A DNA stretch of 64,000 nt, from NCBI GenBank assembly GCA_040902305.1, contig JBBDXN010000125.1, positions 21,556-85,555 of the forward strand. The letters run 5' to 3'. The position numbers were made by a program, and so were the translations under genes. The notes beneath the pieces were generated by a model, which was given only the letters and a program-made list of their open reading frames with translations, made no database searches and had not been told where the DNA came from. Every line of letters starts with the position of its first letter. Position 1 is the first letter of the stretch. Source of the stretch: CAMLFJ01 sp040902305. Its GTDB lineage: Bacteria > Methylomirabilota > Methylomirabilia > Rokubacteriales > CSP1-6. This document shows, piece after piece, positions 24,687-32,112 of this stretch.

Positions 24687-25838
24687 TCATCGGCGCCGGT
24701 AGAGCGACTTCAGCCACGGCGGCGCCACGAAGGTCGTGAGCATCACCGCGACGACGAGGGCGGAGTACAGATCGCCCGCGATGACCCCCACCGCCAGCCC
24801 GGTCCCCGCAAAGATCAGCCCGACTTCGCCGCGGGGTATCATGCCGACTCCGACGGGCCACCGGCGCACGCCCGGCTGGTAGACCGCGAGTCCGGTGGCG
24901 AGCTTCGAGGCCACCCCGAGCCCGGTCAGCAGCAGGGCGAGGCCGAGCTGCGCGTTCTCGGCGAAGGGATTGAGCAGCGCGGGCTGCACCTTCATCCCCA
25001 CCGTGACGAAGAAGACCGGGACGAACAGGTCGGCGACCGGCCTGATGCGCTCCTCGATGTGCGCGCGTCGATCGGTCTTCGCCAGGATCAAGCCGGCGGC
25101 GAACGCGCCGATGATGGTCGCCAGGCCAATGAAGTCGGCCACCACGGCCAGGACCATCGCGAACACCACGGAATAGACCACCAGCGTGCCCCGCGCGCGC
25201 AGCCGTCCGACCCACCCGATGAGAGTGGGGGCCAGCCGGAGGCCGAGCAGGAGCGCCACCACCAGGAACACCACGGCCTTGCCGGTGAGCACGGCCACGG
25301 AGCCGGGCGAAACGCTGCCGGTCTGCGCGGCCCCGGTCACGACCGCCAGAATGATCAGCCCGAGGATGTCGTCCACCACCGCCGCTCCGAGGACGACGTT
25401 CGCGGCGGGGTCCTGCAGGCGCCCCAGGTCGGCGAGCACCCGCGCGGTGATACCGACGCTGGTCGCGGTGAGGGTGGCGCCCACGAAGACGGCCACGAGG
25501 GGCGGATGACCGAACCAGTGCATGACCGCGTAGCCGGCCGCGAACGGCAGGATCACCCCGACGACCGCGACGAGCGTGGCCTGGAGACCGGCCTTGAGCA
25601 GCTCGTCGAGGTCGGACTCGAGTCCGACCTCGAACAACAGGATCAGGACTCCGAGCTCGGCCAGGGCGTGCAGCAGCTCCGTCTCGCGCACGAGCCCGAG
25701 CACGCCCGGGCCGATGAGGACTCCGGCCAGCAGCTCGCCGAGAACCGCCGTCTGGCCGATCCGCTCCATCCCTTCGCCGGCCGCCTTCGAGGCGAACCAC
25801 ACGAGGACGAGCGCGACAAGCAGATCACGAATCTCCAT
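24687..25838 (-). CDS. CPA2-family cation:proton antiporter (KefB/NapA-like)
   Basis: 383 residues, about twelve membrane segments, start ATG 25838 with GGAG nearby. The transport core shows TATSVGIT (residues 124-131) in the first unwound helix and VVDDILG with the paired Asp156-Asp157 expected of electrogenic antiporters. A later TIIGAFAAGLILAKT and a VGVGMIPRGEVGLIF motif complete the family pattern. The C-terminal RCK/TrkA domain of KefB is absent, so it is a short NapA-like form. It exchanges Na+ or K+ for H+ across the inner membrane. Confidence 0.88.
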   Translation of the reverse strand: MEIRDLLVALVLVWFASKAAGEGMERIGQTAVLGELLAGVLIGPGVLGLVRETELLHALAELGVLILLFEVGLESDLDELLKAGLQATLVAVVGVILPFAAGYAVMHWFGHPPLVAVFVGATLTATSVGITARVLADLGRLQDPAANVVLGAAVVDDILGLIILAVVTGAAQTGSVSPGSVAVLTGKAVVFLVVALLLGLRLAPTLIGWVGRLRARGTLVVYSVVFAMVLAVVADFIGLATIIGAFAAGLILAKTDRRAHIEERIRPVADLFVPVFFVTVGMKVQPALLNPFAENAQLGLALLLTGLGVASKLATGLAVYQPGVRRWPVGVGMIPRGEVGLIFAGTGLAVGVIAGDLYSALVVAVMLTTFVAPPWLKSLYRRR

Positions 25839-25862
25839 CGTCGCTCCGGTCCGGTCGTGCGC

Positions 25863-26207
25863 CTATCGGCTCGCCATCAACGCCGCGCATCGCGTCTTCA
25901 GCTCCGTGAGGGCCCCGGCATCCTTGACGAACTCGACGGCGGCGGCCAGGGGCGTGGCCGCGAGGCTGCCGAGCTCGGCGCCGCGCGTCAGCCAGGCGCG
26001 CACGGCCTGGCCCTCCGGGCTATCCAGGTTGCACGTGAAGATACGGTCGGAGCTGAACCCCATGAGCTTCGAGACCTCGATCGTGAGCAGGCCTCCCTTG
26101 AACCCGCCCTTCTCGTGGCTGACGAGGATCTTCTCCCCGCCGTCGAGCGTGATCCGACAGTACGAACCGGCCCCCGGATCGATGATGAACGGTCCGACCT
26201 TGGGCAT
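25863..26207 (-). CDS. Hypothetical cytosolic protein, 114 residues
   Basis: Start ATG 26207 with a strong GAGGAGG eight bases upstream. The product is soluble: a beta-rich first half (VGPFIIDPGAGSYCRITLDG, then EKILVSHEKGG) and a helical second half. No family recognised. It follows a 29-residue membrane peptide gene by 10 nt, ahead of the antiporter gene, so the three probably form an operon. Confidence 0.7.
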   Translation of the reverse strand: MPKVGPFIIDPGAGSYCRITLDGGEKILVSHEKGGFKGGLLTIEVSKLMGFSSDRIFTCNLDSPEGQAVRAWLTRGAELGSLAATPLAAAVEFVKDAGALTELKTRCAALMASR

Positions 26208-26217
26208 GATCGCCTCC

Positions 26218-26307
26218 TCAAAAGAGCCACTTGACGATGGCGACGGCCGCCACCGCGATGACGAGCATGGTGCCGCTGACCGCGATCCCTTCGTATCCCT
26301 GTCTCAT
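26218..26307 (-). CDS. 29-residue single-span membrane peptide
   Basis: ATG 26307, preceded by GGAGG at ideal spacing, to TGA at 26218. The peptide is RQGYEGIAVSGTMLVIAVAA then VAIVKWLF: one hydrophobic helix with a short charged start. Its size is below usual gene-calling limits, but the ribosome site and its place at the head of the operon with the 114-residue protein and antiporter support it. It could be a small regulator or subunit of the antiporter. Confidence 0.55.
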   Translation of the reverse strand: MRQGYEGIAVSGTMLVIAVAAVAIVKWLF

Positions 26308-26392
26308 GTTTGATCCTCCGCGTCAGACGAGCGTGATGGAGGCAGGCCAGCCCCGTCATGGGGCGACCCCGCATCACCGCGAGCGGGAGGAT

Positions 26393-26710
26393 CTAGTGGG
26401 GGTCTTCGGAGGGAGGCGTGGGATCGTAGGGCGCACGCAACCGCCAGGCCAGCACGGGGGGCCCACGGCGCTCGACCGAGATGGTCGGCGGCAGCCGGTC
26501 CTTGACTACCAGAGGCAGCCGGGACAGGACGAAGGCGTCACGGGGCGGGGCGGGCAGCACGACCGTCTCGCCCGCCGCGCGCGCCCGGGTCCGCGTGCTC
26601 TCGACCGACTCGTCGAGGTCGAACTCGAAGGCTCCCGGCATCGCGGGGAGCGACAGATCGAGCGTGACGTAGATGAGGATCGCGAGGAACAGCGCCGGCC
26701 GACGCTTCAT
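26393..26710 (-). CDS. Small secreted or membrane-anchored protein, 105 residues
   Basis: ATG 26710 with a TAGAAT box six bases upstream (26717-26722) and no ribosome site, so leaderless. An N-terminal hydrophobic signal (RRPALFLAILIYVTLDLSLPAMPG) is followed by an acidic stretch and a proline-rich tail. No family recognised. Confidence 0.6.
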   Translation of the reverse strand: MKRRPALFLAILIYVTLDLSLPAMPGAFEFDLDESVESTRTRARAAGETVVLPAPPRDAFVLSRLPLVVKDRLPPTISVERRGPPVLAWRLRAPYDPTPPSEDPH

Positions 26711-26716
26711 GGTGGC

Positions 26717-26722
26717 ATTCTA
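26717..26722 (-). promoter_or_regulatory. Leaderless-type -10 box (TAGAAT)
   Basis: TAGAAT on the minus strand, six bases upstream of ATG 26710. Confidence 0.45.
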
Positions 26723-26738
26723 TCCGAATGCGGTCCGC

Positions 26739-26915
26739 TCAGCCGCCCAGGTAGAGGCGCTTGACCTCGGGGTCGTCCAGCAGCGTGCGGCCCGGCCCCT
26801 CGAAGCGGTTCCGGCCCAGCTCGAGCACGTAGCCCCGGTCGGCCACCGCCAGGGCCTTGGCCGCGTTCTGCTCCACCACCATCATGGTGTAGCCCGCCTG
26901 CTTCATCTCGGTGAG
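26739..26915 (-). pseudogene. C-terminal fragment of a LivF-type ABC ATPase
   Basis: The minus frame ending at 26739 reads TEMKQAGYTMMVVEQNAAKA, LAVADRGYVLELGRNRFEG and LLDDPEVKRLYLGG. This is the last 58 residues of LivF (VEQN H-loop neighbourhood, ..RAYVLE.G......GtG..Ll.d..V...YLG). Walker A, signature and Walker B are gone. It abuts the methyltransferase stop and belongs with the broken livG at 29018. Confidence 0.7.
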
Positions 26916-27587
26916 TCATGGCCGGCGCCGGCCGATATAGAGGACGTGAGGATAGGGCAGGACGTCCACCATGAGGTGCCGGTGCACGTCGAAGCCCACG
27001 TCTTCCAGCAGCGCCTGGAGCTCCTCGGCGGACCAGTAGTGGACGGGCGTGGCGGGATCCATCACCCGGTCGAGCGCGTGGGTGAACCAGCGCTTGTAGG
27101 CCGGCTGGCGGTCCACGTCCTTGACGAGCAGCCGGCCGCCCTCCGGGAGCGTCGTGGCCACCTGCTCGAGCAGCGGCCGCACCGCCTCCGGCGGAATGTG
27201 GTGGACGATGTCGAGCATGTATGCGGCGTCGAAGCGCTCCCCGCCCCGCCCGCCGCCCCGCCCGCCACCCCGATAGTTCATGACGTCGCCCACCTCGTAG
27301 CGCACGTTCGTGAGGCCCAGCCGCTGCGCGGCCGCGCGGGCCATCCCGATGCGGCGCGCGTTGCGATCGAAGCCCTCGACGGTGAGCCCCGGGTGCGCGC
27401 TCGCGTAGTAGAGCGAGAAGAGGCCGAAGCCGCAGCCCAGGTCGAGGACGCGGCCCCGAGCGGGCAGGTACTGGCCGATCTCGTCCAGGAAGCGCTGGCG
27501 CAGGATCCAGAAACGCCCCCAGCAGTAGGCGCGCACGATCGGATCGTCGTAGGCGCGGATGACGCTACGGATCGCTTCGCTTCGCAT
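26916..27587 (-). CDS. Class I SAM-dependent methyltransferase
   Basis: 223 residues from ATG 27587. Motif I is VLDLGCGFGLFSLYYA (about residue 47), followed by VEGFDRNARRI (motif II) and an AAYMLDIVHHIP segment (motif IV). Between strands 3 and 4 an RGGGRGGGRGG insert is encoded by a CCCGCC-type microsatellite at about 27240-27275. The gene overlaps the 3' end of the GT39-like gene by 23 bases, so the pair is co-translated. A role in modifying an envelope lipid or sugar is plausible from context only. Confidence 0.8.
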   Translation of the reverse strand: MRSEAIRSVIRAYDDPIVRAYCWGRFWILRQRFLDEIGQYLPARGRVLDLGCGFGLFSLYYASAHPGLTVEGFDRNARRIGMARAAAQRLGLTNVRYEVGDVMNYRGGGRGGGRGGERFDAAYMLDIVHHIPPEAVRPLLEQVATTLPEGGRLLVKDVDRQPAYKRWFTHALDRVMDPATPVHYWSAEELQALLEDVGFDVHRHLMVDVLPYPHVLYIGRRRP

Positions 27588-29040
27588 GGATCCGGTAGCC
27601 CACCCCGTCGACCGCCACGGGGTACGACTCCTCGAGCCACCGCCGGAGGTCGGCGAATCCGTCGAGCCGGCCGTAGCCGGAAGCGGGCCAGCTATCCTCG
27701 AGGATCACCACCGCGGCGGGTCGGCCGGCCTCGAGGGCGGCCAGGAACTCGGCGCGGAGCGCCTGGATCCGTGGGTCGCCGACGTCGTGGAAGAAGTGGA
27801 AGTCGTAGATGAAGCGCGTGGGCTGGCGCAGCCCCAAGCGCAGGAGGGCGTGGATGCCGCCCGAGGTGGTGTCCATCACCTGCACGGTGGCGCCCGGGGG
27901 AACGAGCGGCCCCAGATCGCGTGTCAGGCCCCCCACGCGGCGCGCCTTCTCGGCGATCCAGGGCGCATCGAGAGCCTCGACCCCCTTCGCGCCGAGCACG
28001 ATCACGAGGAGCGCCCAGAGGGCGAGCGCGAGGGGCCGCCGGGCGCCGAACAGGTCGAGCACGCGAGGCCAGCCGATCTCGCGCCAGGAGCCGACGCCGG
28101 CCGGGGCCAGCGCGCAGCAGAACACGACGAGCGGATAGAGCTGGTACTCCCATCCCTTTCCCTGGAGGACGAAGTGGGCGAGGCCGTACAGCACCCCCAC
28201 CAGCGCGAGCCCCTTGTACGCGGGCTGCCGCGGCGGGGAGGCCACGAGCGCGAGCAGCGTGAGCGCGAAGAACAGCAGGGCCAGCGGCCGACCGAAGGCA
28301 TGCCCGGCGATCGCTTGCCACACCGACACCCGACCCACGTCGCCATAGAGCGGGACGACGTACGCGGTGAAGACCCCCAGGAAGGATGCCAGGCCACCTC
28401 GCCAGGCCAGCCAGCCGAACACCATCGACGGCGCCACCAGGCCGGCCGCGACCACGAGGCCGGCGGCGCGCCAGGCCGACAGGGCGAGGGACCGATCCCG
28501 GGCTGCGATCGCGGCGCAGAGCACCCAGTACAGCGCGGCGTGCGGCTTCAGCGTCATGGCCGCGCCGAGCGCCAGCCCGCCCCAGAGCAGCGCCCCGGAC
28601 GCCCCCTGCTCGGTGCCCCGCGCGATACCCCAGGCCCCGAGCAGGAGGAAGAGGCAGAGCAGAAAGTCGCGCTGGCCGGCGTGCCAGGCGCCCCCACTCA
28701 GATGGTAGAGCCCGAACAGCAGCGCCCCGGCCGCGGCGGGCCCGCCGCCGCCGACGTGGCGGCCATACGCGGCGAGAACGCCGCCGGTGGCGACGAGCCA
28801 GCCCAGATCGAAGAGCCGCCAGGCGAGGTCGCCGGCGCCACCCACCCGGAGCACGGCCAGGTGCAGGAGATAGACGCCGGGCAGGTTCATGTCGAAGGCA
28901 TCGCGGTACGGGACCCCACCCTGATCGCTGAGCCAGGCGATATAGTGCATCAGCGGCGCGTCGTGGATGAGGGGCCAGGCGCGCGAGCCCCAGATCAGGT
29001 ACGCGAGCAACAGCGCGCTAGCGGCCGAAATAAGCTTCAA
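27565..29040 (-). CDS. Membrane glycosyltransferase-like protein (GT39/ArnT type)
   Basis: About 491 residues, ten or more membrane segments. The start is uncertain: TTG 29040 gives KLISAASALLLAYLIWG; no ATG lies nearby. The first external loop holds GGVPYRDAFDMNLPGVY, matching the 'G..pY.D.....PP..Y' acidic motif of GT-C PMT/ArnT-like enzymes, which transfer sugars from polyprenyl phosphates. A soluble periplasmic domain forms the C-terminus. It overlaps the relic livG stop and the methyltransferase start, separating the two Liv remnants. Confidence 0.75.
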   Translation of the reverse strand: MKLISAASALLLAYLIWGSRAWPLIHDAPLMHYIAWLSDQGGVPYRDAFDMNLPGVYLLHLAVLRVGGAGDLAWRLFDLGWLVATGGVLAAYGRHVGGGGPAAAGALLFGLYHLSGGAWHAGQRDFLLCLFLLLGAWGIARGTEQGASGALLWGGLALGAAMTLKPHAALYWVLCAAIAARDRSLALSAWRAAGLVVAAGLVAPSMVFGWLAWRGGLASFLGVFTAYVVPLYGDVGRVSVWQAIAGHAFGRPLALLFFALTLLALVASPPRQPAYKGLALVGVLYGLAHFVLQGKGWEYQLYPLVVFCCALAPAGVGSWREIGWPRVLDLFGARRPLALALWALLVIVLGAKGVEALDAPWIAEKARRVGGLTRDLGPLVPPGATVQVMDTTSGGIHALLRLGLRQPTRFIYDFHFFHDVGDPRIQALRAEFLAALEAGRPAAVVILEDSWPASGYGRLDGFADLRRWLEESYPVAVDGVGYRIHAKRSDP

Positions 29041-29471
29041 TGACCCGCTCGTCGGCCTGGATGACGCCGGGCGCGCCCTCGGCCAGCTTCTCGCCGTGAT
29101 CGAGCACGAACACGGTCTCGCAGAGGCCCATCACCACCTTCATGTCGTGCTCGACCAGCAGCACCGGGATCGGTCATGAGCACGCGGACGAACTCGACGA
29201 GCTTCTGCTGGCCGTAGGAGAGATTGCCCGCGTACTCGCCGGCGAGCCCCTCGAGCTTGACGAACTCCAGCAGCTCCCGGGCCCGGCGCTGCGCCTCCGC
29301 GTACCCGGTGGTCGTGACCACCAGCAGGTTCTCGAGCGCGGTCAGCTCCGGGAAGACCCGGATCACCTGGAAGGTGCGGCCGAGGCCCAGGTGGAAGATC
29401 TGGTGCGGCTTCAGGCGCTCGACCCGCCGGCCCTTCTTGACCACGCCGCGGGCCTCGAGGATGGGCGCCAC
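29018..29471 (-). pseudogene. LivG-type ABC ATPase with Walker A and Walker B deleted
   Basis: Starts GTG 29471: APILEARGVVK, then directly KGRRVERLKPHQIFHLG, so the strand and Walker A loop between them are missing. The signature YAGNLSYGQQKLVEFVRVLM is intact. After MTD the homology jumps to another frame, IPVLLVEHDMKVVMGLC.. ending AYFGR at 29018, so Walker B and the D-loop are also lost. It cannot bind ATP. The two clean internal deletions are unusual and could also be assembly collapse. Confidence 0.7.
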
Positions 29472-29660
29472 CGCGCGATGGCCACCGAGGTCAGACGTTT
29501 CCTCGACGGCTTCGTCACGTGAATCCTCCTCGGAACGGAATCGAGCGGATAGAGCACGGCCGGAATGGGTCTTTGTTCTAGCAAACATGCCTCGGGGTGT
29601 CAAGGTTCCGGGGCTCGAGCCGCTTGACGGCGGGCGAACCAGCGTCAATCATGCCCTGTC

Positions 29661-30275
29661 ATGGCCAAGGAGATCCGCGCGGTGCACCATCCGGACAAGC
29701 GTCACGTGGAGATGCCCTATGCCCCGGCGCTCCTGGTGCGGCGCGGTAGCCTGCTGTTCCTCTCCGGCCTCACCGCGGCCCCGGTCTACCACAGCCACCC
29801 CCATCGCGAGGAGGAGTTCGACCTGCCGCCCGGGATGCGCGAGCAGGCGACACTCCTGATGGAGAACCTCAAGACCACGCTGGCCGCGGCGGGCTGCACG
29901 CTGGCCGACGTGGTGATGGCCACGCGCTATCTCACCGACGTCGCCGAGCAGGACGATCTCAACGCGGTGTGGGCGTCCTACCTGGGCGCGCACCGCCCGA
30001 CCACCACCACCGTCGAGGTCTCCCGCCTGGCCACCCACGCGAAGTGCAAGATCGAGATCACCGCCCTCGCGGTAACCGGCGACGCAGCCACGCCGGTTGT
30101 CCGCAGCAGTAGCACGGTGAGGCGCAGCCGAAGGCGAGCCGAACGAATACCAAAAGAGCCTACAAGAAGCAGTACCACGGTGAGGCGCAGCCGAAGGCGA
30201 GCCGAACGAATACAGAAAGAGCCTACAAGAAGTAAACGTAAGCCAGCACGTCGGAAGTCCACCCGCCGGAAATGA
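29661..30275 (+). CDS. RidA family (YjgF/YER057c/UK114) protein with a repeat-encoded basic tail
   Basis: 204 residues from ATG 29661. Residues about 15-130 are a RidA domain: LLFLSGLTAAPVY, EEEFDLPPGMREQATLLMEN, LKTTLAAAGCTLADVVMATR and RPTTTTVEVSRLA. RidA proteins hydrolyse reactive 2-aminoacrylate-type imines; the usual active-site Arg is near ATRYLTD or replaced. The last 60 residues are an Arg/Lys-rich tail from two 63-nt tandem repeats, not part of the family. The next gene overlaps the stop (ATGA). Confidence 0.8.
   Translation: MAKEIRAVHHPDKRHVEMPYAPALLVRRGSLLFLSGLTAAPVYHSHPHREEEFDLPPGMREQATLLMENLKTTLAAAGCTLADVVMATRYLTDVAEQDDLNAVWASYLGAHRPTTTTVEVSRLATHAKCKIEITALAVTGDAATPVVRSSSTVRRSRRRAERIPKEPTRSSTTVRRSRRRAERIQKEPTRSKRKPARRKSTRRK
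30113..30238 (+). repeat. Two tandem 63-nt repeats inside the RidA gene's 3' end
   Basis: The motif CACGGTGAGGCGCAGCCGAA begins at 30113 and again at 30176, a 63-base period. The copies differ at a few bases. Each encodes 21 residues (TVRRSRRRAERI.KEPTRS). 63 is divisible by three, so expansion keeps the frame. Confidence 0.85.
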
Positions 30276-31168
30276 CGGCGACCTTGGGCTTCGTCGGCCT
30301 CGGCGCGATGGGTGGGCGCATGGCCCGGCGCCTGCTCGACGGAGGGTACGCGCTCTGCGGCTACAACCGCACCGCGGCCAAGGCGGCGGATCTCGTGCGG
30401 GCGGGCATGACCCTCGCCGCCTCGCCCCGCGACGTGGCCGAGCGCGCCGACGCGATCTTCACCATGGTCACCGACGACGCCGCGCTCGAGGCGGTGACCC
30501 GCGCGCCCGAGGGCCTGCTGGCCGGCTGGCGCCCGGGCTCCATCCTGATCGAGATGAGCACGGTGAGCCCGGCGGTGATCGAGCGGCTCGCGGCCGCGGT
30601 CTCGGCGCGTAGCGGCGCGCTGCTCGACGCGCCGGTGTCCGGCAGCCCGGCGACCCTGGACGCGGGCCAGCTCTCGTTCATGGTCGGGGGCGACCCGGCG
30701 GTGCTCGAGCGCGCCCGCCCGTTTCTCGAGGCCATCGGTCCCACCATCACCCACGTGGGCCCGGTCGGGCTCGCCAAGAGCATGAAGATCGCGGTCAATC
30801 AGGGGCTGGCCGTGCAGATGCTCGCCTTCGCGGAGGCGGTGCTGCTGGCCGAGAAGGCGGGCGTCGAGCGGGCCCGCGCGGTGGAGGTGCTGCTGAAGAG
30901 CGTGGTGGCTTCCCCGATGGTGAAGTACCGCGGCCCTTTCGTTCTCGGCATGCCGCGGGAAGCCTGGTTCGACGTGGACATGATCCAGAAGGACCTGCGC
31001 CTCGCCCTCGACATGGCGCGCGCCTCCGGCGTGACCCTGCCCACCGTGGCCCTCACCCACGAGCTGATGACCGCCGCCAAGGGCCTCGGCCTCGCCAAGT
31101 ACGACTTCGCGGTCATCTTCGACGTCATCGCCCACCTGAGCGCCCTCCCCCCCAGCAAGAAGCTGTGA
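30272..31168 (+). CDS. 3-hydroxyisobutyrate dehydrogenase-family NAD(P)-dependent oxidoreductase
   Basis: 298 residues, ATG 30272 overlapping the RidA stop. N-terminal Rossmann motif GFVGLGAMGGRMARRL, the substrate-binding DAPVSGSPATLDAGQLSFM block, and the catalytic Lys in GLAKSMKIAVNQG (near residue 170). These define the beta-hydroxyacid dehydrogenase family (3-hydroxyisobutyrate, tartronate semialdehyde and relatives). Substrate unresolved. Coupling to RidA suggests a shared amino- or hydroxy-acid pathway. Confidence 0.88.
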   Translation: MTATLGFVGLGAMGGRMARRLLDGGYALCGYNRTAAKAADLVRAGMTLAASPRDVAERADAIFTMVTDDAALEAVTRAPEGLLAGWRPGSILIEMSTVSPAVIERLAAAVSARSGALLDAPVSGSPATLDAGQLSFMVGGDPAVLERARPFLEAIGPTITHVGPVGLAKSMKIAVNQGLAVQMLAFAEAVLLAEKAGVERARAVEVLLKSVVASPMVKYRGPFVLGMPREAWFDVDMIQKDLRLALDMARASGVTLPTVALTHELMTAAKGLGLAKYDFAVIFDVIAHLSALPPSKKL

Positions 31169-31389
31169 TCTCGACCGTCATGCTCTGCCCGATGCTTCGT
31201 GGGATGGACGGGACGTCATAGGCTCGGGCGGGCGGGGCGGGGGCCCGCTCCCGGGGACCGTGTCTTCTGCGGGACATCGAAGCCCGCACCGGCCCATCTC
31301 GTGGCTCGATTGAGACGGCAGCACGGGTCGCGGCTCAGCGTGTCCCCGGGAGCGGCCCCCCGCCCCCCCCCCCCGGGCCGCCCGCCCAG
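31169..31389. other. Intergenic segment with a poly-C run
   Basis: 221 bases between convergent genes. It contains a C-run of about 14 at 31360-31374 next to other C blocks. No gene, promoter or classic terminator is evident. The run may be an assembly weak spot. Confidence 0.5.
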
Positions 31390-32112
31390 CTAGGGCTCTT
31401 CGGTCGCGTCGTAGCGGAGGCGTCGCGACTGCATCCACCGCACCGCGAGCAGATCCTCGAACGCGATGAGCGCCCGGTTGCGGATCCCGTAGTGCGACAC
31501 CCCGAAGCGTCGCGCCCGATGGTCCACCGGCAGCTCGAGCACGCGGCACCCCGCCATCCGCAGCAGCGTCGGCACGAAGCGGTGGAAGCCGCGGAAGCGC
31601 GGCAGACCGGCCAGGCAGCCGCGCCGCATCACGCGCAGGGTGCACGCGCTATCGTGCACGTCCTCGCGGGTGATCGCGTTCCGTACCGCGTTGGCCACCC
31701 GCGACGAGGCCCGCTTGAGCCACGGATCGTCCCGCCGCTGCCGCCAGCCGGTCACCGCGTCGTAGCGGTCGAGGTGCGCGAGCATGCGCGGGATGTCGCG
31801 CGGATCGTTTTGCAGGTCGCTGTCCATCGTGACCACGATGCGACCGCGCGCCCGCGCGAACCCCGCGTCGATGGCCGCCGAGAGCCCGCGGTTGGCGGCC
31901 AGGCGCACCAGGCGCACGCGCGCGTCCGCCTCGAGGAGGGCCCGCACGATCGCGGGCGTGGCGTCGGTGCTGCCGTCGTCGACGACGATGACCTCGGCCG
32001 AGCGGGCCAGCGCGTCGAGCACCGGGCCGAGCTCCGCCCACACCTCGGGGAGGCTGTCCGCCTCGTTGAAGGCCGGCAGCAGCACCGACAGCTCCGGCGC
32101 GGCCCCGCTCAC
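31390..32112 (-). CDS. Family 2 glycosyltransferase (dolichol-phosphate-mannose synthase-like)
   Basis: 240 residues from GTG 32112, overlapping the upstream gene's stop by GTGA. GT-A signatures: LSVLLPAFNEADSLPEV at the start, EVIVVDDGSTDATP, and the metal-binding TMDSDLQNDPRDIP (DxD-like). Only short hydrophobic stretches, so it is probably a soluble or peripheral enzyme charging polyprenyl phosphate with a sugar. The partner gene upstream is an ArnT-like transferase that would use such a donor. Confidence 0.88.
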   Translation of the reverse strand: MSGAAPELSVLLPAFNEADSLPEVWAELGPVLDALARSAEVIVVDDGSTDATPAIVRALLEADARVRLVRLAANRGLSAAIDAGFARARGRIVVTMDSDLQNDPRDIPRMLAHLDRYDAVTGWRQRRDDPWLKRASSRVANAVRNAITREDVHDSACTLRVMRRGCLAGLPRFRGFHRFVPTLLRMAGCRVLELPVDHRARRFGVSHYGIRNRALIAFEDLLAVRWMQSRRLRYDATEEP

